Positions 25,301 to 33,890 are shown, numbered from the stretch's first letter. The stretch: DNA of 64,000 nt from Bacillota bacterium (GCA_015059245.1 SVAU01000006.1:1-64000), one strand, 5' to 3'. The notes: generated by a model not told the origin, from the letters alone. Translations and numbers: made by a program.

Positions 25301-26942
25301 GTTCGTTACCTTTTGATTCTGCACTTATTGAAGCTTTATATTCATCATAATTGCCCCAATATTCATTTGCTTTTCCCCCTTCAAATACGATTATTTTGTT
25401 TGCAAATTTATTTATGAAGAATCTGTCGTGGCTAATAAATATTAGTGTTCCAGAAAACTCTTCTAGAGCTTCTTCTAATACTTCTTTAGTTGGGATATCG
25501 ATGTGGTTAGTTGGTTCGTCAAATATTAATGTATTTACTTCTTGTTGAAGAAGTTCGGCCATTTTAACTCTCATCTTTTCTCCACCAGATAGGCTTTTTA
25601 CTCTTTTTGTAACATCGCTTGAATCGAATCTAAATCTTGCTAAGATACTACGGCATCTTTGTTCAGGTAATCCTACTGCTCTACTAAAGTATTCTAATAG
25701 TGATTGATTACCATTTTCGAATTCGATCATTTGAGGTATGTATCCAATTTTAACACTTGGTCCTACGAATACTTCTCCTTCAACTGGTAGTGTTTGTTCT
25801 CCCATTATTGCTTTGACGAATGTTGATTTACCTGTTCCGTTTTCTCCTAGGAATGCTACTCTTTCACCAGCACTTATTTCTAGGTCAACACCATCTAAAA
25901 TTGTTCTTCCTTCTGGTGTTGTAACAGATAAATCTTTAGTAATTATTATTTTCTTACTTGATTTGTTTTCTTCATTAAATGTAACATTTAATTTCTTTTG
26001 TTCTTTAGGTTTTCTGATAGCTCTTTGTCTCATTCTTTGAGCTCTTTCCCATAGGGTTTTACCTTGTTTAGTTAAAGCAGAACTGTTTCTACCCATTCCT
26101 AAACTCATAAATTGTTTAGCTTTTGCTTCTAGTTGTTTTATGGCTTCTTGTTCATCTCCGTATTGAGCCATTTGCTTTTCAAATTCTATTTCTCTTTGTA
26201 CTAAGTATCCAGAGTAATTTGCAGCATATACTCTACCTATTCCATAGTCATCGATTGCTAATATTTGATTAGCCATCTTATCTAAGAAATATCTATCGTG
26301 AGATACGATTATAGAAGCTCCTTTAAATGCTTTGATATATCCTTCTAACCATTCGATTCTTTTTAAATCTAGGTGATTAGTAGGTTCATCTAAAAGTAAT
26401 AAGTCTGGTTCTATTAATAGTGCTTTAGCAAGTTGTACTAGTGTTTTTTCTCCACCAGATAAAGTGTTGTAAGATTGTGATAACATAGCGGGATTTAATT
26501 CTAGTCCGTTGATTACTGTATTTATTTTTACATCAACTTCATATCCGCCCATTAGATTGAATTTTTCTAATAGTGCACAATACTTTTCAAGAACTACTTC
26601 GCTATATTCTTCACTTACTTTTCTTTCATATTCTTTTACTTGTTTTTCTACTGCGTTAATATCTGCAAATGCATCTTTTAATATTTCATATACAGTTCTG
26701 TCATCATCCATTGTAGAACCTAGTTGATCTAAGTATGCTACTTTAGCACCTTTCTTTAGATTAACCATTCCTTTATCTGTAGATTCTAGGCCTGCTATGA
26801 TTTTTAAGATTGTAGATTTACCGCATCCGTTTGGTCCTACTATTGCTAGAGATTCACCTTCATTTAGTGAAAATGATACATCTTCAAATAGTGATCCATA
26901 ACCAAAGTTTTTTGCTAACTTGTTAACGTCGATTATTATCAT
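25278..26942 (-). CDS. ABC-F family ATPase
   Basis: 554 aa from ATG at 26942 behind GGGGAG. Two ABC cassettes without membrane segments: Walker A IVGPNGCGKST and FLGENGTGKST, signatures LSGGEKTLVQL and LSGGEKMRVKM, Walker B LLLDEPTNHLD and LIFDEPTNHID. The interdomain linker is rich in Q, K and R (about 240-330), as in ribosome-binding ABC-F proteins, which rescue stalled ribosomes or protect against antibiotics. The gene sits behind a 140-nt leader with an intrinsic terminator, which suggests induction by translation stress. Confidence 0.93.
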   Translation of the reverse strand: MIIIDVNKLAKNFGYGSLFEDVSFSLNEGESLAIVGPNGCGKSTILKIIAGLESTDKGMVNLKKGAKVAYLDQLGSTMDDDRTVYEILKDAFADINAVEKQVKEYERKVSEEYSEVVLEKYCALLEKFNLMGGYEVDVKINTVINGLELNPAMLSQSYNTLSGGEKTLVQLAKALLIEPDLLLLDEPTNHLDLKRIEWLEGYIKAFKGASIIVSHDRYFLDKMANQILAIDDYGIGRVYAANYSGYLVQREIEFEKQMAQYGDEQEAIKQLEAKAKQFMSLGMGRNSSALTKQGKTLWERAQRMRQRAIRKPKEQKKLNVTFNEENKSSKKIIITKDLSVTTPEGRTILDGVDLEISAGERVAFLGENGTGKSTFVKAIMGEQTLPVEGEVFVGPSVKIGYIPQMIEFENGNQSLLEYFSRAVGLPEQRCRSILARFRFDSSDVTKRVKSLSGGEKMRVKMAELLQQEVNTLIFDEPTNHIDIPTKEVLEEALEEFSGTLIFISHDRFFINKFANKIIVFEGGKANEYWGNYDEYKASISAESKGNEHDKKKGR

Positions 26943-26992
26943 AAAACTCACTCCCCTATCTTATTTTTTGCCTATTATTAAGTTCATTTTAT

Positions 26993-27040
26993 AAAAAAAG
27001 GGGACAAAAAGCAATAAGTCTGCCCTTTGTCCTCACCCTT
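26993..27040 (-). promoter_or_regulatory. Attenuator in the ABC-F leader
   Basis: GAGGACAAAGGGCA pairs with TGCTTTTTGTCCCC and is followed by seven T on the minus strand, 50 bases before the ABC-F start. An upstream TTTGCCC (about 27066-27072) can pair with GGGCA in the first arm and so compete with the terminator. The leader also contains a possible nine-codon TTG-initiated ORF (PKYSGQI core) ending before the hairpin. Confidence 0.65.
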
Positions 27041-27090
27041 TTATTTATATTTGACCTGAATACTTGGGCAAATTCTCTAAAGTTGTGTTT

Positions 27091-27119
27091 ATTATAATTT
27101 TCTTATTTTATAAAGTCAA
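27091..27119 (-). promoter_or_regulatory. Consensus promoter of the ABC-F operon
   Basis: -35 TTGACT (27114-27119) and -10 TATAAT (27091-27096) with exactly 17 bases between: the best match to the vegetative consensus in the window. Confidence 0.85.
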
Positions 27120-27192
27120 TGCTTAGAACATTATTTTTCTTTATAATTGTATTTATATTTTTTATATCTTGTTATATGTATATTTTATTACA

Positions 27193-28329
27193 TTATTTTT
27201 GTTGATTAAATTTCTTTTCTAGTAGTTTTACTGGATATGATTTATCTCTTAATATACTAGAAATAGATTTATCATTATGGATATTGTATATTATTTCTGC
27301 TAATAGTCTTGAACAGTCACATACATGTAACCATTCTTTTTGTTTATATTCTTCTGGGATGTATGATAGGTTTGTTGTATATATTCCATCAAACATTCCT
27401 TTTTCATAGTATTCATCGAATTTTTCTATACCATTAGCGAATAAGGTATATGTAACGAATAAGTATATTTTTTTTGCATTACGTTTTTTTAATTCTTCTA
27501 TACAATCGAACATGCTACCACCACTTGATATCATGTCATCACTTACGATAGCAGTATATCCTGTTAGGTCACTATTACCACTATATAGATGTTCTATTAC
27601 TGGATATTTACCATCTACTAAGTTGTTGTAATCTCTTTTTTTAATGAAGCTTCCTGCTTCTCTATCTATACTTGTAGAATTAAACGAGTTTAAGTAAACG
27701 TCTCTTCTACCTACTGCACCATTGTCAGGAGCAATGAATGCTAAGTGTTCTAGTTCTTCTTCTGGAAGATTATTTATAAATTCTTCTAATATTACATTTG
27801 TTGCGAAGAAGTTATCAAATTCTGTTTTATGTAGTGCATGTTCTACTCCAGGATCATGTGCATCAAATGTAATGAAACTTTTCATTCCAGACATTTCTTC
27901 TAGTTCGTGAAGCATCATACCACACATTAAGTTTTCTCTTGTTTTTCTTCTATGTTGTCTTCCAGCATATAATAATGGTGTTACTATATTGATACTTCTT
28001 GTATGACAGTTACAGGCACCAATACCATCTTTTAATTCCATTATCCAATCGTTTGGACTCATGTGGTTTACAAAACCACGCATGTTATATGTTACTGAAC
28101 AGTTTCCTATATCAGTTAAGCAGAAGACATCTTTTCCTCTTACTGTATCCATTATCTCTACCTTCATATGTCCGTCAGAGAAAAAGTTTTCTTTTAGCGG
28201 CAATATAAATGTATGTTCATCTTTATCTAGTCCATACATTTCTAGTAGGTGCTCGTCTACTTTCTTACCTAATTCTAAAGCACTTTTAAATACCATTAAT
28301 CTTAATCTTGAATCTTCAATTTGTTTCAT
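27193..28329 (-). CDS. prs: Ribose-phosphate pyrophosphokinase
   Basis: 378 aa. Makes PRPP from ribose 5-phosphate and ATP. Visible: YAGRQHRRK (flexible-loop region), TFDAHDPGVEHAL, and the PRPP-binding loop IVSDDMISSGGSMFD. It is longer than classical Prs (about 315 aa), with extra N-terminal and C-terminal segments, as in a divergent clostridial type. GAGGAGTAAAA precedes ATG. It has its own promoter, with a leader of about 110 nt. Confidence 0.87.
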   Translation of the reverse strand: MKQIEDSRLRLMVFKSALELGKKVDEHLLEMYGLDKDEHTFILPLKENFFSDGHMKVEIMDTVRGKDVFCLTDIGNCSVTYNMRGFVNHMSPNDWIMELKDGIGACNCHTRSINIVTPLLYAGRQHRRKTRENLMCGMMLHELEEMSGMKSFITFDAHDPGVEHALHKTEFDNFFATNVILEEFINNLPEEELEHLAFIAPDNGAVGRRDVYLNSFNSTSIDREAGSFIKKRDYNNLVDGKYPVIEHLYSGNSDLTGYTAIVSDDMISSGGSMFDCIEELKKRNAKKIYLFVTYTLFANGIEKFDEYYEKGMFDGIYTTNLSYIPEEYKQKEWLHVCDCSRLLAEIIYNIHNDKSISSILRDKSYPVKLLEKKFNQQK

Positions 28330-28450
28330 TTTTACTCCTCTACGTTATTCTTTCTATTACAAATTTTTCAAAATATTAAAATTAATTATCGTTACATCAA
28401 AATCCCCTTACCTTTCTACCTTTATACAATATCTTACCTATTACTATTTG

Positions 28451-28459
28451 ATTATAACA
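28451..28459 (-). promoter_or_regulatory. Extended -10 promoter of prs
   Basis: TGTTATAAT on the minus strand, directly after the uppP terminator. Confidence 0.6.
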
Positions 28460-28461
28460 TG

Positions 28462-28493
28462 GAAAAAAGTAAATCGAAGTGATTTACTTTTTA
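28462..28493 (-). terminator. uppP terminator
   Basis: AAGTAAATC and GATTTACTT arms around a short loop, followed by T6 on the minus strand. Confidence 0.85.
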
Positions 28494-28511
28494 TTGTCCT
28501 ATAATAATTTT

Positions 28512-29342
28512 TTATGACGTAAATAAGAAGTATACTAATACTAATATTCCTAATACGATTCTATAGTATCCGAATACTTTGAAATCATGTTTTCTTATAT
28601 AGTTCATTAAGAATTTGATAATTAGAATACTTACTATAAATGCTACTAAACATCCTACTCCTAGTAACAATAAGTCACTAGCTACGAATGTGAAACCTGT
28701 TTCTAGAACATATTTTACTAGTTTTAATAGTGATGCTCCTGCCATTACTGGGATTGCTAGGAAGAATGTAAATGATGCTGCTACACTTCTTTCTAGTCCT
28801 AGTATAAGACCACCTATTATAGTTGATCCACTTCTACTAGTACCTGGTATTAATGATAGTAATTGGAAACATCCTACTCCTACTGCTTGTTTATATGTAA
28901 TATCATTTAGTTCTTTAGTAGTTCTTTTACCAAAGTTTTTAGATTCTATTACAATGAAGATAATACCATAAATTATTAATGCTAGTGATACTACTACACT
29001 ATTGTATAGATGTTCATCTAACCAGTCATCAAATAGAATACCTATTATTGCTGCTGGTAGACATGCCACTAATATTTTACCCCATAGGTTCCAAGTACTC
29101 ATTCTTTCTTGTTTATCTTTACCGAATCCAAATGGACATATAGTTTTAAAGTACATTAATACTACGGCTAATATTGCTCCTAGTTGGATTACTACTTGGA
29201 ATAGTTCATAGAATCCTGGCGTTTGAAATTTTATTTTTATAAATTCATCTAGAAGGATCATATGTCCTGTTGATGATATTGGTAACCATTCAGTTATTCC
29301 TTCTACTATACCAAATAGTACTGATTTTAATATTTCTAACAT
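28512..29342 (-). CDS. uppP: Undecaprenyl-diphosphatase
   Basis: 276 aa, eight or so membrane helices. UppP/BacA motifs: VEGITEWLPISSTGH near the N-terminus and GTSRSGSTI in the middle. It removes a phosphate from undecaprenyl diphosphate to recycle the lipid carrier for wall polymers, and gives bacitracin tolerance when abundant. Monocistronic, with its own terminator and an extended -10 at 29360-29368. Confidence 0.95.
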   Translation of the reverse strand: MLEILKSVLFGIVEGITEWLPISSTGHMILLDEFIKIKFQTPGFYELFQVVIQLGAILAVVLMYFKTICPFGFGKDKQERMSTWNLWGKILVACLPAAIIGILFDDWLDEHLYNSVVVSLALIIYGIIFIVIESKNFGKRTTKELNDITYKQAVGVGCFQLLSLIPGTSRSGSTIIGGLILGLERSVAASFTFFLAIPVMAGASLLKLVKYVLETGFTFVASDLLLLGVGCLVAFIVSILIIKFLMNYIRKHDFKVFGYYRIVLGILVLVYFLFTS

Positions 29343-29359
29343 GTTATCACTCCTATTTA

Positions 29360-29368
29360 ATTATATCA
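29360..29368 (-). promoter_or_regulatory. Extended -10 promoter of uppP
   Basis: TGATATAAT on the minus strand, between the YbaK-gene terminator and the uppP ribosome site. Confidence 0.55.
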
Positions 29369-29381
29369 TATTTAATTATAT

Positions 29382-29409
29382 AAAAAGTAGAATACGATTG
29401 TATTCTACT
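29382..29409 (-). terminator. YbaK-like gene terminator
   Basis: Perfect 10-bp arms AGTAGAATAC/GTATTCTACT around four bases, then a T-run on the minus strand; overlaps the stop codon. Confidence 0.85.
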
Positions 29410-29872
29410 AATATTTACATACATCTATCCAAGTGTTATAGTTTGAATATTTTTCTAGTTCTTCGATAGTTAGTTTTATTGCACTATTACTTGAACCACA
29501 TGCTGGATATACGTAGTCGAATCTTTTTAGTGATTCATCTAAGTATACTGTTACTCCTTCGTTTATTGCAAACGGACATACTCCACCAGGATTGTGACCT
29601 ATTAGATTATTTACTTCTTCAAAAGGTATCATCTTGGCTTTGTTATGAAAATATCCTTTGTATTTTGAGTTATCTATTTTAGCATCTCCTGCTACTACAA
29701 TTATTATTGGTTTATCTTCTACTATGAATGATAAGGATTTAGCTATACGACATTCTTCAGTACCTAGAGATTCTGCAGCTTCTTTTACTGTTGCAGTAGA
29801 TGTACTTAGTTCTATTATATTATCTTCTATATTATATTCTTTAAAATAGTTTCTTACTTTATCTATAGACAT
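29408..29872 (-). CDS. YbaK/ProX-type aminoacyl-tRNA deacylase
   Basis: 154 aa. Carries CRIAKSLSF, the lysine of the hydrolysis site, and GHNPGGVCPFA, a family hallmark. These free-standing editing domains hydrolyse mischarged tRNA such as Cys- or Ala-tRNA-Pro. AAGGAGTGATAAT precedes ATG. Confidence 0.9.
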   Translation of the reverse strand: MSIDKVRNYFKEYNIEDNIIELSTSTATVKEAAESLGTEECRIAKSLSFIVEDKPIIIVVAGDAKIDNSKYKGYFHNKAKMIPFEEVNNLIGHNPGGVCPFAINEGVTVYLDESLKRFDYVYPACGSSNSAIKLTIEELEKYSNYNTWIDVCKY

Positions 29873-29891
29873 ATTATCACTCCTTCTAGGT

Positions 29892-29900
29892 ATTATAACA
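29892..29900 (-). promoter_or_regulatory. Extended -10 promoter of the YbaK-like gene
   Basis: TGTTATAAT on the minus strand, four bases after the T-run of the terminator at 29904-29930. Confidence 0.6.
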
Positions 29901-29903
29901 TAT

Positions 29904-29930
29904 TAAAAAAGATAGTTTATACTATCTTCT
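29904..29930 (-). terminator. Terminator of the gene at 29917-31092
   Basis: GAAGATAG and CTATCTTT arms followed by T6 on the minus strand; overlaps the stop codon. Confidence 0.8.
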
Positions 29931-31092
29931 TTTGTTTTTTAGGTTCATTAGATATTCTAATATTTAGGTTTTCATCTTCAATAAATGGTGTGTTTAGTAG
30001 TTCTATTGAACTAAATTGATCTTGTACTCTTCTAAATATTTTAAATAGTCCTTCTGTTTTAGTATAACTTATGAAGTCTTGTTTATCTACGACATGGGAA
30101 TACCATAGTTTTTGCCACTCATATTCTTCTAGTTTTCTTTCTCTATCATATGAGTTTAGATTATTTATGTATTCTAGTTGATCAGGAGAATAATTTTTTT
30201 CAAAGTCTCTTTTAGTAGTATCACTTAGTATTTCGTGATATCTATAAGATAATGCTTGTAGACATGGTACTTTAATGTTTGTAATACCTTTTTCTTTTAA
30301 CATATTTATAAATGTTTGTAGTACCAAGATACTTGCTGGATTTACGTCAGGGTTTTCTATACCTTTGTTTAATTTATATAGTGTTCTTTGGATACGTTTA
30401 TTTTCTGCACGATGTCTTTCATTTTGAATAGCGTAGATATAACAAACTTGTTCTCCATATTCTTCTGTTATACCGAAATATATACTTGGAAGTGTATGGA
30501 ATTCATTATTATCGTTAGTTAAGAAGAATGTCATTTTATTAGTAGTTTCACACCATGATGGTGCTTCTTCTAAAGATGTTTTTAATTGATATCCTTCATA
30601 TTCACCTATTATTGTATTTTTACCTATGTATTCATCAAATGTTTTATCTTGGATAAATGATAATTCTCTTTGTAGGAAAGATTCTATGTTTAACATGTCG
30701 TTAGGTGACATTCTTAAGAATAATCTTTTTATATTTTGAATAAATAATGCTCTATGACCATATGATCCCCAATGTTTATTCTTTTTATCATGCCATGAAT
30801 TAATAATATCCGTTAGTAGTTCAAAGAATTTAACTGGATTATGAATTATTATATTAGGTAGTTCTGGTTTACTATTGTTTTCTATTTTTGCTTTTTCGAT
30901 GTCTCTATCATATAAAGGTGGTACATATGAACCATCTTTTTCGAATGGATGTTCTTTTATGTATTCAAATAGTTTAAATGCACTATCTGGAAATACAATA
31001 TTTAATGCAGGTATTTCTGATTCGTTTTTTAAATCAGACATAGTTCTATCTAGAAATAATGTTACTGCTTCTTTGAAATCTAATGTTTCCAT
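29917..31092 (-). CDS. Hypothetical protein, 391 aa
   Basis: No family recognised. Soluble, with no signal or membrane segment. Distinct parts are an acidic N-terminus, HKKNKHWGSYGHRALF-type basic/aromatic block near residues 98-115, a region ICYIYAIQNERHRAENKRIQR near 220-240, and a Lys-rich tail ending KKQKKIV. The segment YIYAIQNERHR plus TFINMLKEKGITNIKVPCLQAL reads like an acyltransferase or nuclease core, but this is not demonstrable by eye. AGAGGGGATTACT precedes ATG. A -10 TAGAAT with TG extension lies near 31122-31130. Confidence 0.6.
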   Translation of the reverse strand: METLDFKEAVTLFLDRTMSDLKNESEIPALNIVFPDSAFKLFEYIKEHPFEKDGSYVPPLYDRDIEKAKIENNSKPELPNIIIHNPVKFFELLTDIINSWHDKKNKHWGSYGHRALFIQNIKRLFLRMSPNDMLNIESFLQRELSFIQDKTFDEYIGKNTIIGEYEGYQLKTSLEEAPSWCETTNKMTFFLTNDNNEFHTLPSIYFGITEEYGEQVCYIYAIQNERHRAENKRIQRTLYKLNKGIENPDVNPASILVLQTFINMLKEKGITNIKVPCLQALSYRYHEILSDTTKRDFEKNYSPDQLEYINNLNSYDRERKLEEYEWQKLWYSHVVDKQDFISYTKTEGLFKIFRRVQDQFSSIELLNTPFIEDENLNIRISNEPKKQKKIV

Positions 31093-31108
31093 AGTAATCC
31101 CCTCTTAG

Positions 31109-31340
31109 TGATGTGTATTCTATCATAAGAGTTAGATTTTGAAAAATTTTGGTAGTTTTTTTATTTTGTGACTTTTTTTTATTTTTACGACTATTATTTT
31201 AATTTAATATTTTTTTATGTTATTTTTTTGAATGTTAACCGATATAAAAAAACTATATTCTCATTATTGTTTTAGTTAGATAATTATTTTAATATTTTGA
31301 GTGTTTTTTTATTACAGCAAGTCATTTGCTTTATATTTTG
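31109..31340. other. AT-rich gap, no gene seen
   Basis: Very AT-rich stretch with T-runs on plus between the 391-aa protein gene and the peptide locus that follows. It holds the minus-strand promoter region of the 391-aa gene. No ORF with a ribosome site was found in the rest. Confidence 0.5.
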
Positions 31341-31360
31341 GGGTATGATATCTTGTTACG

Positions 31361-31606
31361 GATACATTTGAGATGATGTCTTTCCTTCACGTGGCATGAA
31401 ATCTTTTAACGGGGGTTTGGGTTACTGAAGGGAGTGGTTTTATGAAAGCTAGAGAAACAATTCTTTATGTAATTATAATTCTACTTATTATTGCACTTTT
31501 GTGTAAATAAAAAAGACATCCCTTAGTGGCGCTAAGGTGAATGTCAGTCCATAAAAGGAAGGCATTTGATTAACTCAAATGTATCACTTAATGTGATTTT
31601 CTTCCT
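31361..31606 (+). ncRNA. Structured mRNA of a putative type I toxin-like locus
   Basis: Two nested long-range pairings enclose the 22-codon ORF: GATACATTTGAG (31361-31372) pairs perfectly with 31574-31585, and GATGTCTTT (31375-31383) pairs with AAAGACATC (31512-31520). The 3' part also folds locally: CCTTAG/CTAAGG (31521-31536), CATTTGA/TCAAATG (31563-31581) and ATCAC/GTGAT (31582-31596), with AGGAAG/CTTCCT closing the last two into a three-way junction. Alternative 5'-3' closure and local folds are typical of type I toxin mRNAs. Confidence 0.55.
31442..31510 (+). CDS. 22-aa hydrophobic peptide, toxin-like
   Basis: MKARETILYVIIILLIIALLCK in effect: a charged start, a single membrane-spanning run of about 15 hydrophobic residues and a lysine end. 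AAGGGAG lies eight bases before ATG, a strong ribosome site for such a small ORF. Size and shape match Ibs/Ldr/Fst-like type I toxins, which insert into the membrane. It lies on plus, opposite to its neighbours, in the longest gap of the window, inside a strongly structured transcript. No sequence family is claimed. Confidence 0.55.
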   Translation: MKARETILYVIIILLIIALLCK

Positions 31607-31612
31607 ATGTTT

Positions 31613-31621
31613 ATTATAACA
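31613..31621 (-). promoter_or_regulatory. Candidate antisense promoter at the peptide locus
   Basis: TGTTATAAT on the minus strand, placed so that transcription would start near 31606 and run leftwards through the complement of the peptide mRNA 3' part. The same motif starts ordinary genes elsewhere, but here no minus-strand gene follows for 500 bases. It could therefore drive an antisense RNA. Confidence 0.4.
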
Positions 31622-31636
31622 TATTTTAGTGATTTA

Positions 31637-32161
31637 TTATATTTTCTTTAATAAGATATGTCTTTTTATATGTTCATCTTTTTGATACCAAGTTTTAATT
31701 TCATAACCAAGTTCTTGTAAGTTATTTAAACTATGAAGATTACCAAAAGTTACTTCAGCTACTATATTAGATATTCCTTTTTTCTTTGCTTGTTCTTCTA
31801 GGTAGTTTACTAGAATTTTTTGTAAGTTATTTCCTCTATACTCTGGTAGTACTATTACTCCATCGATGTCAGCACATCTACCAGTTATTTCTGGAATATA
31901 ACTTTTTATTTCTTCCATACGATTAGATACAGATAAGAATATCCATGCAATCATTTTATCTCTATAGAAGGCACCATATATTTCACCATCATTTACTGGA
32001 TCATTTACTATTCTTACATAACTTGATTCTTTAAATGGTAGAAAGTAGCCTTTTTCTTCTTCTTTGAAGTTATCTATTACTTCTTGTTGTACTAAATATA
32101 TTTCTTTAGCATCTTTTTCAGTACATAATCTTATTTCTATATCTTTTGTGTTTATTTTCAT
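31637..32161 (-). CDS. GNAT family N-acetyltransferase
   Basis: 174 aa. Blocks ADIDGVIVLPEYRGNNLQKIL (strand 4 and CoA loop, RGNNLQ) and NLHSLNNLQELGYEI near the end. Starts a few bases after the next GNAT gene and forms a three-gene unit with it and a FlaR-like kinase. Substrate unknown. Confidence 0.85.
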   Translation of the reverse strand: MKINTKDIEIRLCTEKDAKEIYLVQQEVIDNFKEEEKGYFLPFKESSYVRIVNDPVNDGEIYGAFYRDKMIAWIFLSVSNRMEEIKSYIPEITGRCADIDGVIVLPEYRGNNLQKILVNYLEEQAKKKGISNIVAEVTFGNLHSLNNLQELGYEIKTWYQKDEHIKRHILLKKI

Positions 32162-32162
32162 A

Positions 32163-32576
32163 TTATTCCTCGTTATAAATCATTCCGGCACCAAGGCCTG
32201 CTTCTTCTCTTGTTATGAAACCACATTTACGGTAGAATTCTTCTTTACCTTTAGATGCTCCTAAATATAGTAATAAATCAGGATTCTCTTTTCTTAGTTC
32301 TTCTACTTTAGATAGTAGTTTTTGCATAATGGTTTTACCTATTCCTTTACCTTGATATTCTGGTTTTACCATTATATCGTGTATATATAAGAATATTATT
32401 CCGTCTCCGATAAGTCTTCCATAACCGATGATATTATCATTATCATAGATGCTTACTGAATAGATATTATTGCTTAGGGCTTTTTTAGATATTTCTTTTG
32501 GATAGGAACCCCAACCTACTATATCGAATAAATAATTATATTCTTCGACGTTATCAATGTTTTCTAATATTTTCAT
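32163..32576 (-). CDS. GNAT family N-acetyltransferase
   Basis: 137 aa, compact. Strand IHDIMVKPEYQGKGIGKTIMQ holds the QGKGIG acetyl-CoA loop; EEFYRKCGFI follows. Similar in shape to small YjdJ/PhnO-like GNATs. GGAGAG precedes ATG by five bases. Confidence 0.87.
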   Translation of the reverse strand: MKILENIDNVEEYNYLFDIVGWGSYPKEISKKALSNNIYSVSIYDNDNIIGYGRLIGDGIIFLYIHDIMVKPEYQGKGIGKTIMQKLLSKVEELRKENPDLLLYLGASKGKEEFYRKCGFITREEAGLGAGMIYNEE

Positions 32577-32577
32577 T

Positions 32578-33063
32578 TTAACTCTCCAATTTATTTAGTT
32601 CTTTATAACTTAGATATACTACTTTATCTTTATATGGTAAGAGTGATTCTTTCTTTTGTTTTTCTTTTTTAAAATATCCTCTTGCTGTTTTTAACATATC
32701 GAAGAATTGGAATAGTGTTGGTGGATAGTTATATCTTTCTTTACCTAATTTTTGTTTTAACCAACGTGTCATTACTCTTTTATATACTACTATTCTAGGT
32801 ATGTTTATGTAATATATTATATCTGCTTGTTTTCTTCCTTCTTCGAATTTAGATCTACCTACATCTTCTATTATCCATGATTTCTTTTTTAAGATATCTT
32901 TAAACATTTTTTCTCTTACTTCATCTGGTCTTTTTACATGACCATTTTCATCATCATATACTAATAAGTCTAGTTCATAACATTTTATTTTATGTTTCTT
33001 AGATAGAGATTCAGATAAAGTGGTTTTTCCTGATCCGGTTGGACCAATTACATATATTTTCAT
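32578..33063 (-). CDS. P-loop kinase of the FlaR/topology-modulation type
   Basis: 161 aa. Walker A IGPTGSGKTTLSE at the N-terminus, WIIEDVGRSKFEEG in the middle and a basic lid-like region (RVMTRWLKQKLGKERYN). The proteins called DNA topology modulation protein FlaR have this form and are adenylate-kinase-like; true function uncertain. First gene of the unit with two GNATs; extended -10 at 33086-33094. Confidence 0.78.
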   Translation of the reverse strand: MKIYVIGPTGSGKTTLSESLSKKHKIKCYELDLLVYDDENGHVKRPDEVREKMFKDILKKKSWIIEDVGRSKFEEGRKQADIIYYINIPRIVVYKRVMTRWLKQKLGKERYNYPPTLFQFFDMLKTARGYFKKEKQKKESLLPYKDKVVYLSYKELNKLES

Positions 33064-33085
33064 GATATCACCCCTATTCGCTTTT

Positions 33086-33094
33086 ATTATAGCA
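33086..33094 (-). promoter_or_regulatory. Extended -10 promoter of the FlaR-like/GNAT unit
   Basis: TGCTATAAT on the minus strand, two bases after the T-run of the terminator at 33095-33130. Confidence 0.6.
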
Positions 33095-33130
33095 TTAAAA
33101 AAGTAAATCTTTAATTAGATTTACTCTTTT
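33095..33130 (-). terminator. Terminator of the GNAT gene at 33121
   Basis: AGTAAATCT and AGATTTACT arms around about six bases, with T-run on the minus strand. Confidence 0.8.
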
Positions 33131-33774
33131 TCTTTATGTCTTCTTATCATACCATATAAATATAAGTCTTTAGTTCCTGGTACTTTAGATTTTTCTAGTA
33201 CTTCAAAACCATAATGTTCATATAAAGGTACTCTATCTTCTAAGTGTGTTTCTAGATATATATCTTCACCTATTCTATCCATAAATTCACATATAGGTTT
33301 TATTAATTTAGATGCAATACCTTGACCTTGGCATTCTGGTTTAATTGTTATATTCCAAAAATACCATGTTTTAAAATTAGTATGTTTTTTTCTTATCTTA
33401 GCGGCATGAAATTCATATTTCATTAGTCTATAGAAGTATCTTGGAGGATTTGTAAATATTATTTTTAGTCCACCTCTTAACATGAATGGTATAACTGGTT
33501 CTCCTTTGAAGTTTGGAGGAAGTATTACTGCTATACCAGATGCATCTTCGTCACTTGCAAATGCTACTGCATATTCTTTCATAGATCTATAAGATGTAGC
33601 AAATGTTTCTTTCATTTGTTCTACGTCATATTTATAATTAAATGTCCATTCAAATAATTCGTAACCCTTAAATGCTAAAGCTGCATTTTCAGCAAATTTA
33701 TATACTTCATCTTCTTTTATCATATGAAGATGTTCAAATTCTTTAATATGTTCTGGTTTTACTACTTTTGCCAT
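33121..33774 (-). CDS. GNAT family N-acetyltransferase
   Basis: 217 aa from ATG at 33774 (AGAAGG seven bases upstream). C-terminal GNAT core: FWNITIKPECQGQGIASKL, ETHLEDRVPLYEHYGFEVL. The N-terminal part is longer than in small GNATs, resembling the group that includes EryC-like and Rv-type acetyltransferases with YEHYGF endings. Own promoter at 33801-33809. Confidence 0.85.
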   Translation of the reverse strand: MAKVVKPEHIKEFEHLHMIKEDEVYKFAENAALAFKGYELFEWTFNYKYDVEQMKETFATSYRSMKEYAVAFASDEDASGIAVILPPNFKGEPVIPFMLRGGLKIIFTNPPRYFYRLMKYEFHAAKIRKKHTNFKTWYFWNITIKPECQGQGIASKLIKPICEFMDRIGEDIYLETHLEDRVPLYEHYGFEVLEKSKVPGTKDLYLYGMIRRHKEKE

Positions 33775-33800
33775 TATATACCTTCTATCTATCAATATAT

Positions 33801-33809
33801 ATTATATCA
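33801..33809 (-). promoter_or_regulatory. Extended -10 promoter of the GNAT gene
   Basis: TGATATAAT on the minus strand, 26 bases before the ATG at 33774. Confidence 0.55.
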
Positions 33810-33858
33810 TTTAATTTTTAGATTTCTATTTATTTTACATAATATTTTATTTACTTTA

Positions 33859-33890
33859 CTAAAAAAAGATAACAATTAAGTTATCTTAAG
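33859..33890 (-). terminator. Terminator of the HExxH paralogue cluster
   Basis: AAGATAAC and GTTATCTT arms around AATTAA, followed by T-run on the minus strand; overlaps the stop of the third paralogue. Confidence 0.8.

Noticed and set aside
31109..31636. Structured region as tmRNA, 6S RNA, RNase P or SRP RNA
   Set aside because: None of the hallmark segments of these RNAs was found, while a clear ribosome site and ORF sit in the middle.
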